Origin: Methanobrevibacter gottschalkii DSM 11977
GTDB taxonomy: Archaea > Methanobacteriota > Methanobacteria > Methanobacteriales > Methanobacteriaceae
Reading direction: 5' to 3'
NCBI RefSeq assembly: GCF_003814835.1
Contig: NZ_RKRG01000005.1
Coordinates: 20,197 to 84,196 of the forward strand
DNA: 64,000 bases
The notes below the pieces were generated by a model that was given only the letters and a program-made list of their open reading frames with translations, was not told the origin of the DNA and did no database searches. Each line of letters begins with the position of its first letter. The stretch's first letter is position 1. Of the stretch, positions 7,382 to 17,600 are shown in pieces. Both the position numbers and the translations under genes were made by a program.

Positions 7382-9442
7382 ATGAGGAAATGTTTCGTGA
7401 TTATATTGGTTCTATGCTTGTTATTTTCATTAAACATTTGCTTTGCTCAGGATATATCTAATTCAACAGATTTTACTTTTCAAAATAGTAATTTTGATTA
7501 TTTGGAAAAAACTGATAGTGTTAATTTGATTAGTACTTCAGATAAAATTAGCACACATATTGATGTGGTAAGTAATACTACATTTGATGGTACTGTGGAC
7601 TATTTTAAAATTAAATTGTCTGATGAAAATAACAAATCAGTTCCAAATGCTAAAGTGATATTTACAGTTAATGGGGTTAGTTATGATAAAAATACTGATT
7701 CACAGGGTATCTCTTCACTTCAAATTAATTTGGCTGATGGTTCATATAAAGTCATTTCTAAATTCGTTGGAGACTCTAATTATAAATCTTCATCAAAATC
7801 AACAACAATTACTATTGATAATACTCGCATTGTAGAAGATGGATTAAACAATGCTGAAATTCAAAATATAATTGATGATGCTAAAGAAGGTAATGTGATA
7901 TTATTTAAAGGAAATAGTTATTCAAATATCAATTTAGTGATTAATAAACGTCTTACACTAATTTCTACTGTTAATACAGTATTAAAATCAAGTTCATCAT
8001 CTCCAACAATTACAATTAAAGGAAAAGAAGCTTCTTATTCAATTGTTAAAGGATTTAAAATTCAAGGAAATGGTGATGGTGTTGTAGTGGATGGATCGAA
8101 TTACGTAAGAATTTTAAATAATGACATTACTGCTGATGGAGTAGGAATCACGGCATTTAATGTTAAATATATCAATATTACTGGTAATAATATTGTTAAA
8201 AATGGTAAATGTGGAATTATTCTTTATTCAACAGAGAAATCTTACATAATCAATAATGTAATTAACAATAATAATGCAAATGGAATTGTATTGACAAAAT
8301 CTGATATTACATATATCGATAGTAACACTATTTCAAACAATGCTCGTTATGGTATTTTATTAACAAACAAATTCAATGGTAATTCTTATAAAAATGGTCC
8401 TGAAAATGTTTATATTACTAAAAACACTATCAATAATAATAAATGGGATGGTATTTCTGTAAATAATGCAGAAGATAATATTAACATTAAAGGAAATACA
8501 ATTGTTGGAAATGATGAAAGTGGTATTTCTGTTAATGTTGTAGGTTCCTACAAAATTCAATCTAATATTATAACTAATAGTTATACTGGTGTTAGATTCG
8601 ATGAGGATCATGTTCAAAAGAAAAACCAAGAAATTACTTATAATGCAATTTATGGAAATGCTCATGTTCAAATTGAAGCTAAATCATATAATGGTGTTAA
8701 TCCTTTATCTGTAGGAGATAATTGGTATACTGATGATGGATTATTATGTCCTAAAATCAAAACAAATAATTTAAAATTTACTGTAACTCAAATTGGAAAA
8801 AATCAATTCCAAGCAACTTTTGTTGATTCTAATGGCAATATTGCAAGTTTACTCCCTGATAGGGAGTTAAAATATAAAACCAATGATGGTAAAATCGCAA
8901 CTGTTATGATTAAAGGAGGAATAGGAACATTTACTGTCACGGCTTCTGATGCAGATATTATTAAGTCTACTGTGGATCGCACAAGCAGAAAAAATGTTTA
9001 TGATTCGAATTCTCCAACTAAAACTCCACAAAATGGTCAATCTCCAACATATGATTATCCTAACATAGATTATGGTGGAGGACAAGGCAATGGAAATGGT
9101 CAAGGTGGAAATGCAAATAATGGTAATGGGTCTTCACAAAAATCTAGTGATGATTCTGGAAATAGCTCAAATAGTAAAAAAATGGAACCAAATAGTAATC
9201 CAGTAAATCAAGCAAACGATGTATCTCAAAGTTATGACACTTCGCAAAGCATGGCTCGAGCTGATGCATCTGAGATTAGTGGTGGAGCAAATTCAGGCTC
9301 ACAATCTATTGCAAAACAAATTATAATTGAAGATGATGAATTTTTTATAGTTAAAGGTCTTTCATTAATAGTATTGTTAATATTATTAACAATAGGATTT
9401 TATTATCGTGATGATATAAATGAGATGAGATCTAAACTTTAA
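7382..9442 (+). CDS. adhesin-like protein with Ig-like and beta-helix domains, C-terminal membrane anchor
   Basis: A 686-residue surface protein. Residues 1-22 form a signal peptide ending ICFAQ. About 60-145 is an Ig-like domain (VPNAKVIFTVNGVSY...DSQGISSLQINL). About 155-460 is a right-handed parallel beta-helix of Asn-rich coils (NNVINNNNANGIVL type). Residues about 545-640 form a Gly/Asn/Ser-rich linker, and a transmembrane helix lies near 655-675 followed by a charged tail. The protein is probably anchored in the membrane and spans or lies in the pseudomurein wall. It heads a four-gene adhesin island. The binding target is unknown. Confidence 0.82.
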   Translation: MRKCFVIILVLCLLFSLNICFAQDISNSTDFTFQNSNFDYLEKTDSVNLISTSDKISTHIDVVSNTTFDGTVDYFKIKLSDENNKSVPNAKVIFTVNGVSYDKNTDSQGISSLQINLADGSYKVISKFVGDSNYKSSSKSTTITIDNTRIVEDGLNNAEIQNIIDDAKEGNVILFKGNSYSNINLVINKRLTLISTVNTVLKSSSSSPTITIKGKEASYSIVKGFKIQGNGDGVVVDGSNYVRILNNDITADGVGITAFNVKYINITGNNIVKNGKCGIILYSTEKSYIINNVINNNNANGIVLTKSDITYIDSNTISNNARYGILLTNKFNGNSYKNGPENVYITKNTINNNKWDGISVNNAEDNINIKGNTIVGNDESGISVNVVGSYKIQSNIITNSYTGVRFDEDHVQKKNQEITYNAIYGNAHVQIEAKSYNGVNPLSVGDNWYTDDGLLCPKIKTNNLKFTVTQIGKNQFQATFVDSNGNIASLLPDRELKYKTNDGKIATVMIKGGIGTFTVTASDADIIKSTVDRTSRKNVYDSNSPTKTPQNGQSPTYDYPNIDYGGGQGNGNGQGGNANNGNGSSQKSSDDSGNSSNSKKMEPNSNPVNQANDVSQSYDTSQSMARADASEISGGANSGSQSIAKQIIIEDDEFFIVKGLSLIVLLILLTIGFYYRDDINEMRSKL

Positions 9443-9517
9443 AATCATCTATTATTTTTTTTCACTGATTTTAAAATTCATTTAAAAATAGAAAAAGACA
9501 GATAAATAATTAAATAA

Positions 9518-11116
9518 CTATTTATCCTTTGAATTTTCTTTTCCATATCCAATAAATAATGCTATTATTGTAATTACTAAACAAATAACTAAGTATAGTA
9601 ATCTTGGAGATTGGGATTTGGAAACACTTTTTGTTTCATTTAATTCATATGCTTTTTCATCATCTCCTATGGGTGTGGTTGAATTAGAAGAAATTAAATA
9701 ATTCTCTGTTTCTATATTTTCGGTTGTTTTATTGGATAATATTATTTTAGAATCATTTAAACTATTTTTGGTATTGTTTGAATCTTTAAGTCCATGTTCG
9801 TCTTTGTTATTTGGAGTATTGTTCTTATTGTTTTCTTTATTTTGATTAGCTTTTGATTCTGCTTGTTTTTTGATATTTTCTAAATAGTTTTCTGGGAAGT
9901 AATCTTTAATTAAATCATAGTATTTGTTTAATGCATTGAAATTCAATTCATCTAATAAATTGGACTTATCAGTTGTAGTTTTCACTTTACTTCTTGCAGT
10001 AACATTATCCGGGTCATTTATTTTGTAATCATTTGGATCTTCGCTTCCCCAATCATTATCATTAAAGTCAGGGTATAAGTTTTGTGAATGTCTCCATTTT
10101 ACATAGATTTCTTGACCTTTAGGTGAAGAATTATTTGTAATTAAATTATTGTTAACATTAATATAGGTTTTTGCTTGATACATTGGTTCTTGAATGTAGA
10201 ATGAACCTCCAGTTTTTCCACCACTATTGTTTACAATAATTGAATTTTCAAGGTCTAAATTGCCTGAAACCATTACTGCTCCACCATTTGTTCCTGCAGT
10301 ATTGTTCATAAATATGCATCTATTGATTTTAGAAGTACCTGACCAACTGTAGTATGCTCCGCCCCACTCATCAGCATGATTGTACATAAAAATACAATCT
10401 TCTACATGGCCATACCCATAAACACTAACTCGCACTGCTCCACCATCTCTAACTGCAGTATTATTTATAAATACACAATTATACATGTCAGAATTAGCGT
10501 AACATGTTGTTACAGCCCCTCCATCATGGTCTGCATGATTATTCATGAATAAGGTGTTGTTTACAAGGAGGTATGCTTTGTTATCTTCATTTCCGTAATT
10601 GGATATGGCACCTGCATTGGTATTGTTGAGTGCTGTGTTGTTGATGAACTGGCAGTTATCTATATAAACACTACCTGTATTAATGCATATTGCACCACCA
10701 AAATTGTAGGATAAACCATTAATGAATGTTAAATTCTTAAATGTTACGCAGGTAGTAATATTGTTTATCAAAAAAATACTTGACTGTTTACCTCCATCAA
10801 TTATAATATCACTTGGATTTCCAATTCCTTGGAGTGTGATAGTTTTATTGGTAATGGTTATATTGTGGATATTATATGTTCCAGGTTTTATCAATATTAT
10901 ATCTCCATTTTTTGAATTAATGATTTCATTTTCTAAATCTGATGATGCATCTCCTAGATTATCATTGATACTCACTTTTAAAGAGGATGTTTGTTTTTCA
11001 TTAATTGGAGTATCATTCGTATCTGAAGTTTGATTATCTTGTGTTGCACTTGCTGTTGCAATTGAAATTAATACAATTAAAAATGTGATTACTGTTATTA
11101 CTTTCTTGAATTTGAT
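9518..11116 (-). CDS. adhesin-like beta-helix protein with C-terminal anchor; apparent ATC start
   Basis: A surface protein of about 532 residues: signal peptide, a beta-helix with repeated NNTA/GGAV coils in the first two thirds, a low-complexity Asn/Lys/Ser stretch, and a C-terminal transmembrane helix (LLYLVICLVITIIALFIGYG) with a Lys-rich tail. The frame has no ATG, GTG or TTG between the upstream stop and codon 48, yet encodes a perfect signal peptide there (KFKKVITVITFLIVLISIA). AGGAGGTG at 11129-11122 is five bases before an ATC codon at 11116-11114, which I take as the start. The first conventional start (GTG, 10975) would remove the signal peptide. Confidence 0.8.
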   Translation of the reverse strand: MKFKKVITVITFLIVLISIATASATQDNQTSDTNDTPINEKQTSSLKVSINDNLGDASSDLENEIINSKNGDIILIKPGTYNIHNITITNKTITLQGIGNPSDIIIDGGKQSSIFLINNITTCVTFKNLTFINGLSYNFGGAICINTGSVYIDNCQFINNTALNNTNAGAISNYGNEDNKAYLLVNNTLFMNNHADHDGGAVTTCYANSDMYNCVFINNTAVRDGGAVRVSVYGYGHVEDCIFMYNHADEWGGAYYSWSGTSKINRCIFMNNTAGTNGGAVMVSGNLDLENSIIVNNSGGKTGGSFYIQEPMYQAKTYINVNNNLITNNSSPKGQEIYVKWRHSQNLYPDFNDNDWGSEDPNDYKINDPDNVTARSKVKTTTDKSNLLDELNFNALNKYYDLIKDYFPENYLENIKKQAESKANQNKENNKNNTPNNKDEHGLKDSNNTKNSLNDSKIILSNKTTENIETENYLISSNSTTPIGDDEKAYELNETKSVSKSQSPRLLYLVICLVITIIALFIGYGKENSKDK

Positions 11117-11176
11117 TTTTCCACCTCCTTTAAATTAATTATAGAAATGGTTTTTTGGTACTTTAATATTTGTTTT

Positions 11177-11204
11177 TCAATATATAATAATATTTATATC
11201 GTTT
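11177..11204 (-). promoter_or_regulatory. adhesin promoter element, minus-strand copy
   Basis: AAACGATA, eight variable A/T bases, then ATTATATATTGA. It is identical in both fixed blocks and in spacing to the plus-strand copy at 11386-11413. The second block resembles a TATA box. The gene start (ATC, 11116) lies about 60 bases downstream. Confidence 0.55.
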
Positions 11205-11385
11205 GTGTTAAAATTCGTTATGTAATAATTTTTAAATTTTATATTTTGAATTAAATATTAAAATTCTAATTATAATATATTTATTAAATAAAATAATTCA
11301 TTATTATATTTTATATTTGAATTGAAATTAATATTTTGATTTAAATAATTATTAAAAATTATTTAACTATATTTAAAAAATCGAT

Positions 11386-11413
11386 AAACGATAATATTTA
11401 TATTATATATTGA
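11386..11413 (+). promoter_or_regulatory. adhesin promoter element, plus-strand copy
   Basis: AAACGATA-N8-ATTATATATTGA, about 119 bases upstream of the apparent start of the 971-residue adhesin. CGATA lies farther from the TATA-like block than a normal BRE, so it may bind a dedicated regulator. That is inferred. Confidence 0.55.
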
Positions 11414-11531
11414 TACAAAATATTATTGTACTGATATGTAATTTCATGTTCATGTTTGGATTTAGTATAATTCTGAATAATTTAATTTACATATTTTCTT
11501 CTTAAATTAAATTATTTTGGAGGTGAGTAAA

Positions 11532-14447
11532 ATAAATAAATTTAAGGTGATTTTTTTATTTACACTGTTTTTTTCAATATTCTTGATTGGTGTGGTCTGT
11601 GCTGAGGATAATAATGTAACAGAAAATGCAACGAATGAAGATTTTCAAGCTATTCAGATTTTAATTGATAATGCAAATCCTGGTGATTCGATATATTTAG
11701 AAAATAAAACTTATCAGGGTAGTGGATCTCCAATAATTGTTAATAAATCTGTTAATGTTTATGGGGTTGATTCTTCTAAGACTATTTTGGATGCAAGTAA
11801 CAAATCAAGTATTTTTTTAATCTCTAAAGATGTTAAAGTTAATTTCAATGGTTTAACTCTTACTAATGGTTATAATGAAACTAAAGGTGGAGCGATATAT
11901 AATTTAGGTATTTTAAATATTACCAACTCTAAAATTTCCAGTAACTATGCTGAAAGTGGTGCTATACGTAATGAGGGTACTGGTAAATTAACTATTTCAA
12001 ATTCTTTATTTGATAAAAATTGCGGAAGTTTTGGTGCAGCTATTGATAATTATGTCGGGTATTTAAATATTGTTGATACAACATTCACAAATAATGATTG
12101 TCTTGAAGGTGGAGCAATCTATAACAGATTTGGTGAATTTTTAGTTTATAATTGCACATTTATTAATAACTCTGCAGCTCGTGGTGGTGGAGTTTATAAT
12201 AATAGAGGTGGCATGTATATTTACAATTCCAGATTCATAGCAAATAATGTTTATGATTTAGGAGGAGGAATTAAAAGTTGGGGTTCTTGTGAAGTGTATA
12301 ATACAGTATTAATAAATAATACTGCAAAACAAGGTGGAGGAATTTATGTATCTGAATTTACATTAATTGCTGAAAATTGTTTTGTTGAAAATAATTCTGC
12401 TCATTGGGGTGGTGGAATCGCTGTTGAAGCAAAAGCTACTGCAAAAATTAAAAATGCCACTATTATAAATAACTTGGCTGACCGTGGTGCAGGTATTGAT
12501 ATAAATATGGGATCTATTGATTTACAGGACTCCATTGTTAATAATAATGTTGCAAAATATGGTGCGGGTGGAATTTACTTTGCTTTGTTGTCTTCAACAG
12601 TAAAAAATACTTATATATGTAACAACATCGCTAATACATCAGGTGGAGGTTGTTATATTTATGGATTTAGGGGTGTTGTTGTAAATTTCACTAATGTGAT
12701 TATTAATAATAATTCTGCTTCTAAAGGTGGAGCAATTTACAGTACTGGAACTGCAAATATTCAAAACAGTATTTTAAATTCAAATAATGCTTATAAAGGT
12801 GGAGCTATTTATAATGAACTTAATTTAACAGTTAAAGATTCTCAATTTTTTGAAAATACAGCTGATAGTTGGGGTGGAGCTATTTATAATAACTTAAATT
12901 CATTTATAGATAATGTTGTTTTAAATTCAAATGAAGTTAAACAATTTGGTGGAGCTATTTATAATGAAAAATTAGTCAATGCTAAAAATTCTCTTTTTGA
13001 ATCAAATAAAGCATTACAAGCAGGAGCAATTTATTCTACAAATGACTTAATAATTGATAATTCTCAATTTATCAAAAATTATGTTAAACGTAACTATTGT
13101 GTTCTAATGCTTAGTAAAGGTGATGTGAATATTACAAATTCATTATTCAAATTCAACACAAATGCTGATGAAGGGGGTTGTATTTTTAATTATAATGCAA
13201 ATTTATTAATTGATGCTTCTCAGTTTATTTCAAATGATGCAAGAAGTTATGGTGCAGCTATTGATAATTCTGGTAATTTAACTATAAAAAATTCATTGTT
13301 TTATAAAAATAAAGCATATGGTGCAGCAGCTATTGATAATTCAGGTAATTTAGTTATAATCAAATCTAATTTCACTGATAATGTTGCTACTAATAATGGT
13401 GGTGCTATTGACAGCAATGGTAAATTGATTATTATTGGTTCAATTTTTAAGAATAATCTCGCTGGAAATAATGGTGGAGCATTAATACTTAGAGGAGATA
13501 CGACTGTAACCCATTCGATTATCTATAATAATCATGACAAAAATGGTTATGCAATTTTCAATAAAGGTGTTGAAAATATATCTCTTTCAAATAATTGGTG
13601 GGGCAGTAATAATCCTGATTTTGAAAAATTATTGAACATGGGAACTTCTGATGATTTTAATTGGATTATTATGAGTTTTTCAAGTAATAATCAATTAATT
13701 CAATATAAAAATTCTATTTTGAATATAAATTTCGATAACGTTAAAGATAAAATGGGTAATGTTTATAAAATTAACTCAACAGAATTGTTGCCTATTTTTA
13801 AAATAGCATTGTCAAATTACGGTGAGGTTACTATATCTAATGGATTTAAATCTATGAATAAAAATATTCCATTAATCACATCTATTTCAGCAAAAATTGA
13901 TAATCAAAGTATTATTTTAAAAATTACTCCAACAAATAAAAGAATAATTGATAATAAGAACATTGTTGTTGATTATAATGGAAAAGTTACTTATAAAGTT
14001 CGTGTTGTTGGTGTTGATGGAAAAATCGTCGGCGCAAATGTAGCTGTGGTTATGAAAATTGCAGGTAAAAAATACACTGTTAAAACTAATAAAAATGGTT
14101 TTGTATCTAAATTATTCAGTTTAACTCCAGGTAAATATTCAATTATTACAACATATAAAGGATTTACAGTTAAAAATAGTATAACTGTTAAAAAAGTATT
14201 ATATGCTAAAAGCATCACTAAGAAAAAATCTAAAAAGATTACATATTCTGTCTCATTAAAAATAAGCAATGGAAAACCAATTGCAGGTAAAAAAATTACT
14301 TTTAAAATTAAGAGTAAAACTTACACTGCTAAAACTAATAAAAAAGGGGTGGCAGTTGTTAGCTTTAAGAATTTAAAAGTGGGTAAATATTCAGTTATTG
14401 TTAACTATTTAAATTCAAAGGTTAAAACAACTCTAAAAATAAAATAA
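11532..14447 (+). CDS. large adhesin-like beta-helix protein with two C-terminal Ig-like repeats; apparent ATA start
   Basis: A surface protein of about 971 residues: signal peptide (NKFKVIFLFTLFFSIFL, cleavage near VCAED), a long beta-helix of some twenty GGAIYN-type coils to about residue 690, then two Lys-rich Ig-like repeats at the C-terminus (KKYTVKTNKNGF and KTYTAKTNKKGV are equivalent strands). There is no C-terminal transmembrane helix, so attachment is probably through the basic repeats to the wall. The ribosome site GGAGGTG (11519-11525) lies six bases before an ATA at 11532. The only upstream alternatives in frame (TTG 11517, GTG 11523) overlap that site. Confidence 0.8.
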   Translation: MNKFKVIFLFTLFFSIFLIGVVCAEDNNVTENATNEDFQAIQILIDNANPGDSIYLENKTYQGSGSPIIVNKSVNVYGVDSSKTILDASNKSSIFLISKDVKVNFNGLTLTNGYNETKGGAIYNLGILNITNSKISSNYAESGAIRNEGTGKLTISNSLFDKNCGSFGAAIDNYVGYLNIVDTTFTNNDCLEGGAIYNRFGEFLVYNCTFINNSAARGGGVYNNRGGMYIYNSRFIANNVYDLGGGIKSWGSCEVYNTVLINNTAKQGGGIYVSEFTLIAENCFVENNSAHWGGGIAVEAKATAKIKNATIINNLADRGAGIDINMGSIDLQDSIVNNNVAKYGAGGIYFALLSSTVKNTYICNNIANTSGGGCYIYGFRGVVVNFTNVIINNNSASKGGAIYSTGTANIQNSILNSNNAYKGGAIYNELNLTVKDSQFFENTADSWGGAIYNNLNSFIDNVVLNSNEVKQFGGAIYNEKLVNAKNSLFESNKALQAGAIYSTNDLIIDNSQFIKNYVKRNYCVLMLSKGDVNITNSLFKFNTNADEGGCIFNYNANLLIDASQFISNDARSYGAAIDNSGNLTIKNSLFYKNKAYGAAAIDNSGNLVIIKSNFTDNVATNNGGAIDSNGKLIIIGSIFKNNLAGNNGGALILRGDTTVTHSIIYNNHDKNGYAIFNKGVENISLSNNWWGSNNPDFEKLLNMGTSDDFNWIIMSFSSNNQLIQYKNSILNINFDNVKDKMGNVYKINSTELLPIFKIALSNYGEVTISNGFKSMNKNIPLITSISAKIDNQSIILKITPTNKRIIDNKNIVVDYNGKVTYKVRVVGVDGKIVGANVAVVMKIAGKKYTVKTNKNGFVSKLFSLTPGKYSIITTYKGFTVKNSITVKKVLYAKSITKKKSKKITYSVSLKISNGKPIAGKKITFKIKSKTYTAKTNKKGVAVVSFKNLKVGKYSVIVNYLNSKVKTTLKIK

Positions 14448-14450
14448 TAA

Positions 14451-14478
14451 AATGAGAATTTACTCTCATTATTTTTTT
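14451..14478 (+). terminator. hairpin plus T-run after the adhesin gene
   Basis: AATGAGA (14451-14457) pairs with TCTCATT (14464-14470) around a six-base loop. ATTTTTTT follows, immediately after the adhesin stop codon. Confidence 0.6.
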
Positions 14479-14566
14479 AATTCAATATGAATATCTATTC
14501 AAATCTATTTTAAAAAATTTAATTTTATTACTTATTTTTTTAAATAAATCAAATATATTAAATATA

Positions 14567-14592
14567 TCGATAGTTATAATATTATATATTGA
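14567..14592 (+). promoter_or_regulatory. adhesin promoter element, third copy
   Basis: CGATA, eight bases, then ATTATATATTGA (14581-14592), matching the two copies in the divergent adhesin promoter at the same spacing. The ATG at 14613 is only about 20 bases past the TATA-like block, so the transcript should have a very short leader. Confidence 0.5.
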
Positions 14593-14612
14593 TATTAATT
14601 GTGGTAAAAACT

Positions 14613-17600
14613 ATGAAAATTAATAAAATTTTAGTATTATTATCGTTTATATTGGTTGTTCTTATTTGTACTAATTCAGTTTCAGCTTTTTCAGATGATA
14701 GTAATTTAACAGATGATTTATCAAGTTTTGCAAGTGATTTTGATAAATCAAATTTAGGTCAGAATATCGAAGTGAATTTAGATAAGTTAAGTTTTAGTGA
14801 AGATTCTCCTTTATCGGATACTATAATTGTTGAAGAAGTTGAAAAAGATCACAATGAAATGGATGATTCAACAATACAAAAAGCAATCAATAATGCAAAG
14901 GCAGGAGATACAATAATTATCAATGGGACAAGTTATGTGCACTGTCACTTTATTATTGATAAAAAATTAACAATAATAAGTAATGTTGGAACAACTATGG
15001 AACCATGTGGTAGTGATGCTGTATCTGGACATAGGGGTATTTTTTATATTTCTCCTGAAGCTAGTGGGACTGTAATCAGTGGTTTTACTATACGAAATGA
15101 TGTTGCTAAAGCTGATGATTATGGAATTCTTGTAAGAGGGGCGGATGATGTTAAAATTCAAAACTGTGTTATTTATAATAATGGATTGTCTTCTGATGCA
15201 ATTAGAGTGGAAAATACAAAAAACACAGTAATTGAAAATGTCTCAATATCAAAAGCATTTAATGGGATTCGAATTCTAGATTCTGAAAATGTCAACATAA
15301 GTGATTCATTCATTGATAATGCAAAATATTGTATTAATGTTATTGACTCTAATAAAATTAACTTAGTTTCTAATAATATTACTAATAATAAAATTTCAGG
15401 AATTGCAATTTCAGGTTCAAGTAAAAATATTAATATTCTTTCTAATAACATTTCTAAAGGGCATGTTGGTATTAATTTAACCGTAGCTAATCATGTTTAT
15501 ATTATCAGTAATTATATCGGACTTTCGGATAAATATGGTGTTTATACAAATTGTAATATAACTAAAATGGAAATTAAAGGTAATTTCATAGATAGGAATG
15601 GTAACTACAATATTTTCAATGATCATCGTGTTAAAAATTTATTTGTAAACGGCGGGGAGAATAAACAAGTAATTAATAATAATTATATGATTGGTGGGGA
15701 TAATCAAGATAGGCCAGTATGGCATCAAGTTTATGAATATCGTCCTGGAAAGGGTGATAATACATATAATCCTGAAACAGATACTTATACTTATGTTGGG
15801 GAGGATAATGGAGATTATTATGGTCATCAAAGTGGAACATTTATGGGTTATGTATTAGCTATTAATCAATTTTTGCAATGTCCAAACATATATTTCACTT
15901 TCCCCACTAATGGTGTAACTCCATGGACAAAAACTGGAAATTATAATTTATATTTAAGTGAAATTACTCAAGTTAAAAAAGGAGTATATTCAATTTCAAT
16001 AGTTGATGTTGATGGAAATTTAGCTGAAGAGATTAGTTCTGTACCTGTTACTTTTTATTTAATGAAAAATAACACGGATAATAATGGTAAACAAAAAGCT
16101 CCTCAAGAAGATGATGTTTCTAAAGTTGTCATGATGAAAAATGGTACTGCAACTGTGAGATTTTACCCGGATGAGTTTAAGGAATCTGATAATATTTTAC
16201 TTGCAAGTTTCCCAGGTATCGGCAATAACATATATTCTAATATGTATAGTCCATATAAATTATTCAGCATTGATGATAAATTCATCCCAGGAAATGTAAC
16301 TGAAACAAAAGTCACTGTTTCTAATTTAAATACATATCCTAACTCAAATGCAATTTTTAAAGTAATTTTAATAGATTTAACTGGTAATGCTATTGCAAAT
16401 GAGTTAGTAAACTTCAAAATTAATGGTAAATCTTATGGTGCTACAACAGATGTTAATGGTGTAGCTAAAATAAAGATTTCACAATCAAAAGAAGGAACTT
16501 ATACAATAGCTGTCAATTATATTGGTGATGATATTGATTATACTTCCAGTAGTGCTCAAGCTAAAGTTGCCGTCAAAAAAATATCTACTAAAATTCTATC
16601 TTCAAATGTGTATATGATTCCAAATATTGCTGAATATTATTCTATCACTTTAAAAGATGCATCAGGTCATGGAATTTCATATCAAAAAGTGACTTTTAAA
16701 CTTAATAAGAAAATATACACTGTAAAAACAAATAAAAATGGTGTTGCAAAACTTAAACTTAAATTTACTAAAAAAACAACTTATTATATTCATGTTAATT
16801 TTGAAGGAAATAGTAAATACAAAGCGGTTTCAAAAACAAATAAAATAATTGTTAAATATTCCTCTAAAATTGCTAAATTAACAGTTCCTAAAGTTACAAT
16901 TCTTCCAAAAACATATAAATATTACACAATTTCTCTAAAAAATACTAATGGTAAAGGAATTGCAAAACAAAAAATCACTGTTAAATTAAATGGTAAAACT
17001 TATATTAAAACAACAAATGGTAAAGGTAATGTTGCAATTAAAGTTAAATTCTCAAAACTTGGAGCCTATAAAGTATCTGCAATTTACAAAGGAAGTAAAA
17101 TTTATAAAAAAACTTCTTCAAATGGTAAAATTGTAGTTGCCAAGTCATCTACTAAATTTACAGCTCCTAAAGTTACAATTCTTCCATATGAGAAGAAAGT
17201 ATACACTACAACTTTAAAAACAAGTGCTGGAAAAGCTTTAAGCAAACAAAAGATTACCATTGTTCTTAATGGCAAAACATATTCTAAGACAACTAATAGT
17301 AAAGGTCAAGCTAGTATTAATGTTAAATTTTCATCAGAAAATGTTTATTCTGTTATATTGAAATATTCTGGAAATGGATATTATAAATCTAGTAAAGCAA
17401 CAGGCACCATAACAGTTTCAAAAATATCTACTCAGCTAATAAGTTATAATAAAACATTTGCTATTGATTCAACTAAAAACTTCACCATATCTCTTAAAGA
17501 TAAATCTGGTAAAACATTATCAAATCAGAATATCACTTTTTTATTTAATAATCAAAATTTAACAAAAATAACAGATGAAAATGGTATTGCTTCTGTTAAT

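Larger units (their letters stand above)
11117..11531. promoter_or_regulatory. divergent promoter region between two adhesin genes
   Basis: A 415-bp gap, almost pure A+T, that serves two divergent adhesin genes. Each side carries the same 28-bp element, AAACGATA-N8-ATTATATATTGA: 11204-11177 on the minus strand and 11386-11413 on the plus strand. The middle (about 11215-11380) shows no gene or RNA that I can support. Confidence 0.5.

Noticed and set aside
11381..11415. AT palindromic tracts as possible replication origin
   Set aside because: No ORB-type repeats, no cdc6/orc1 gene and no G-rich elements; the repeated blocks are better explained as promoter elements.
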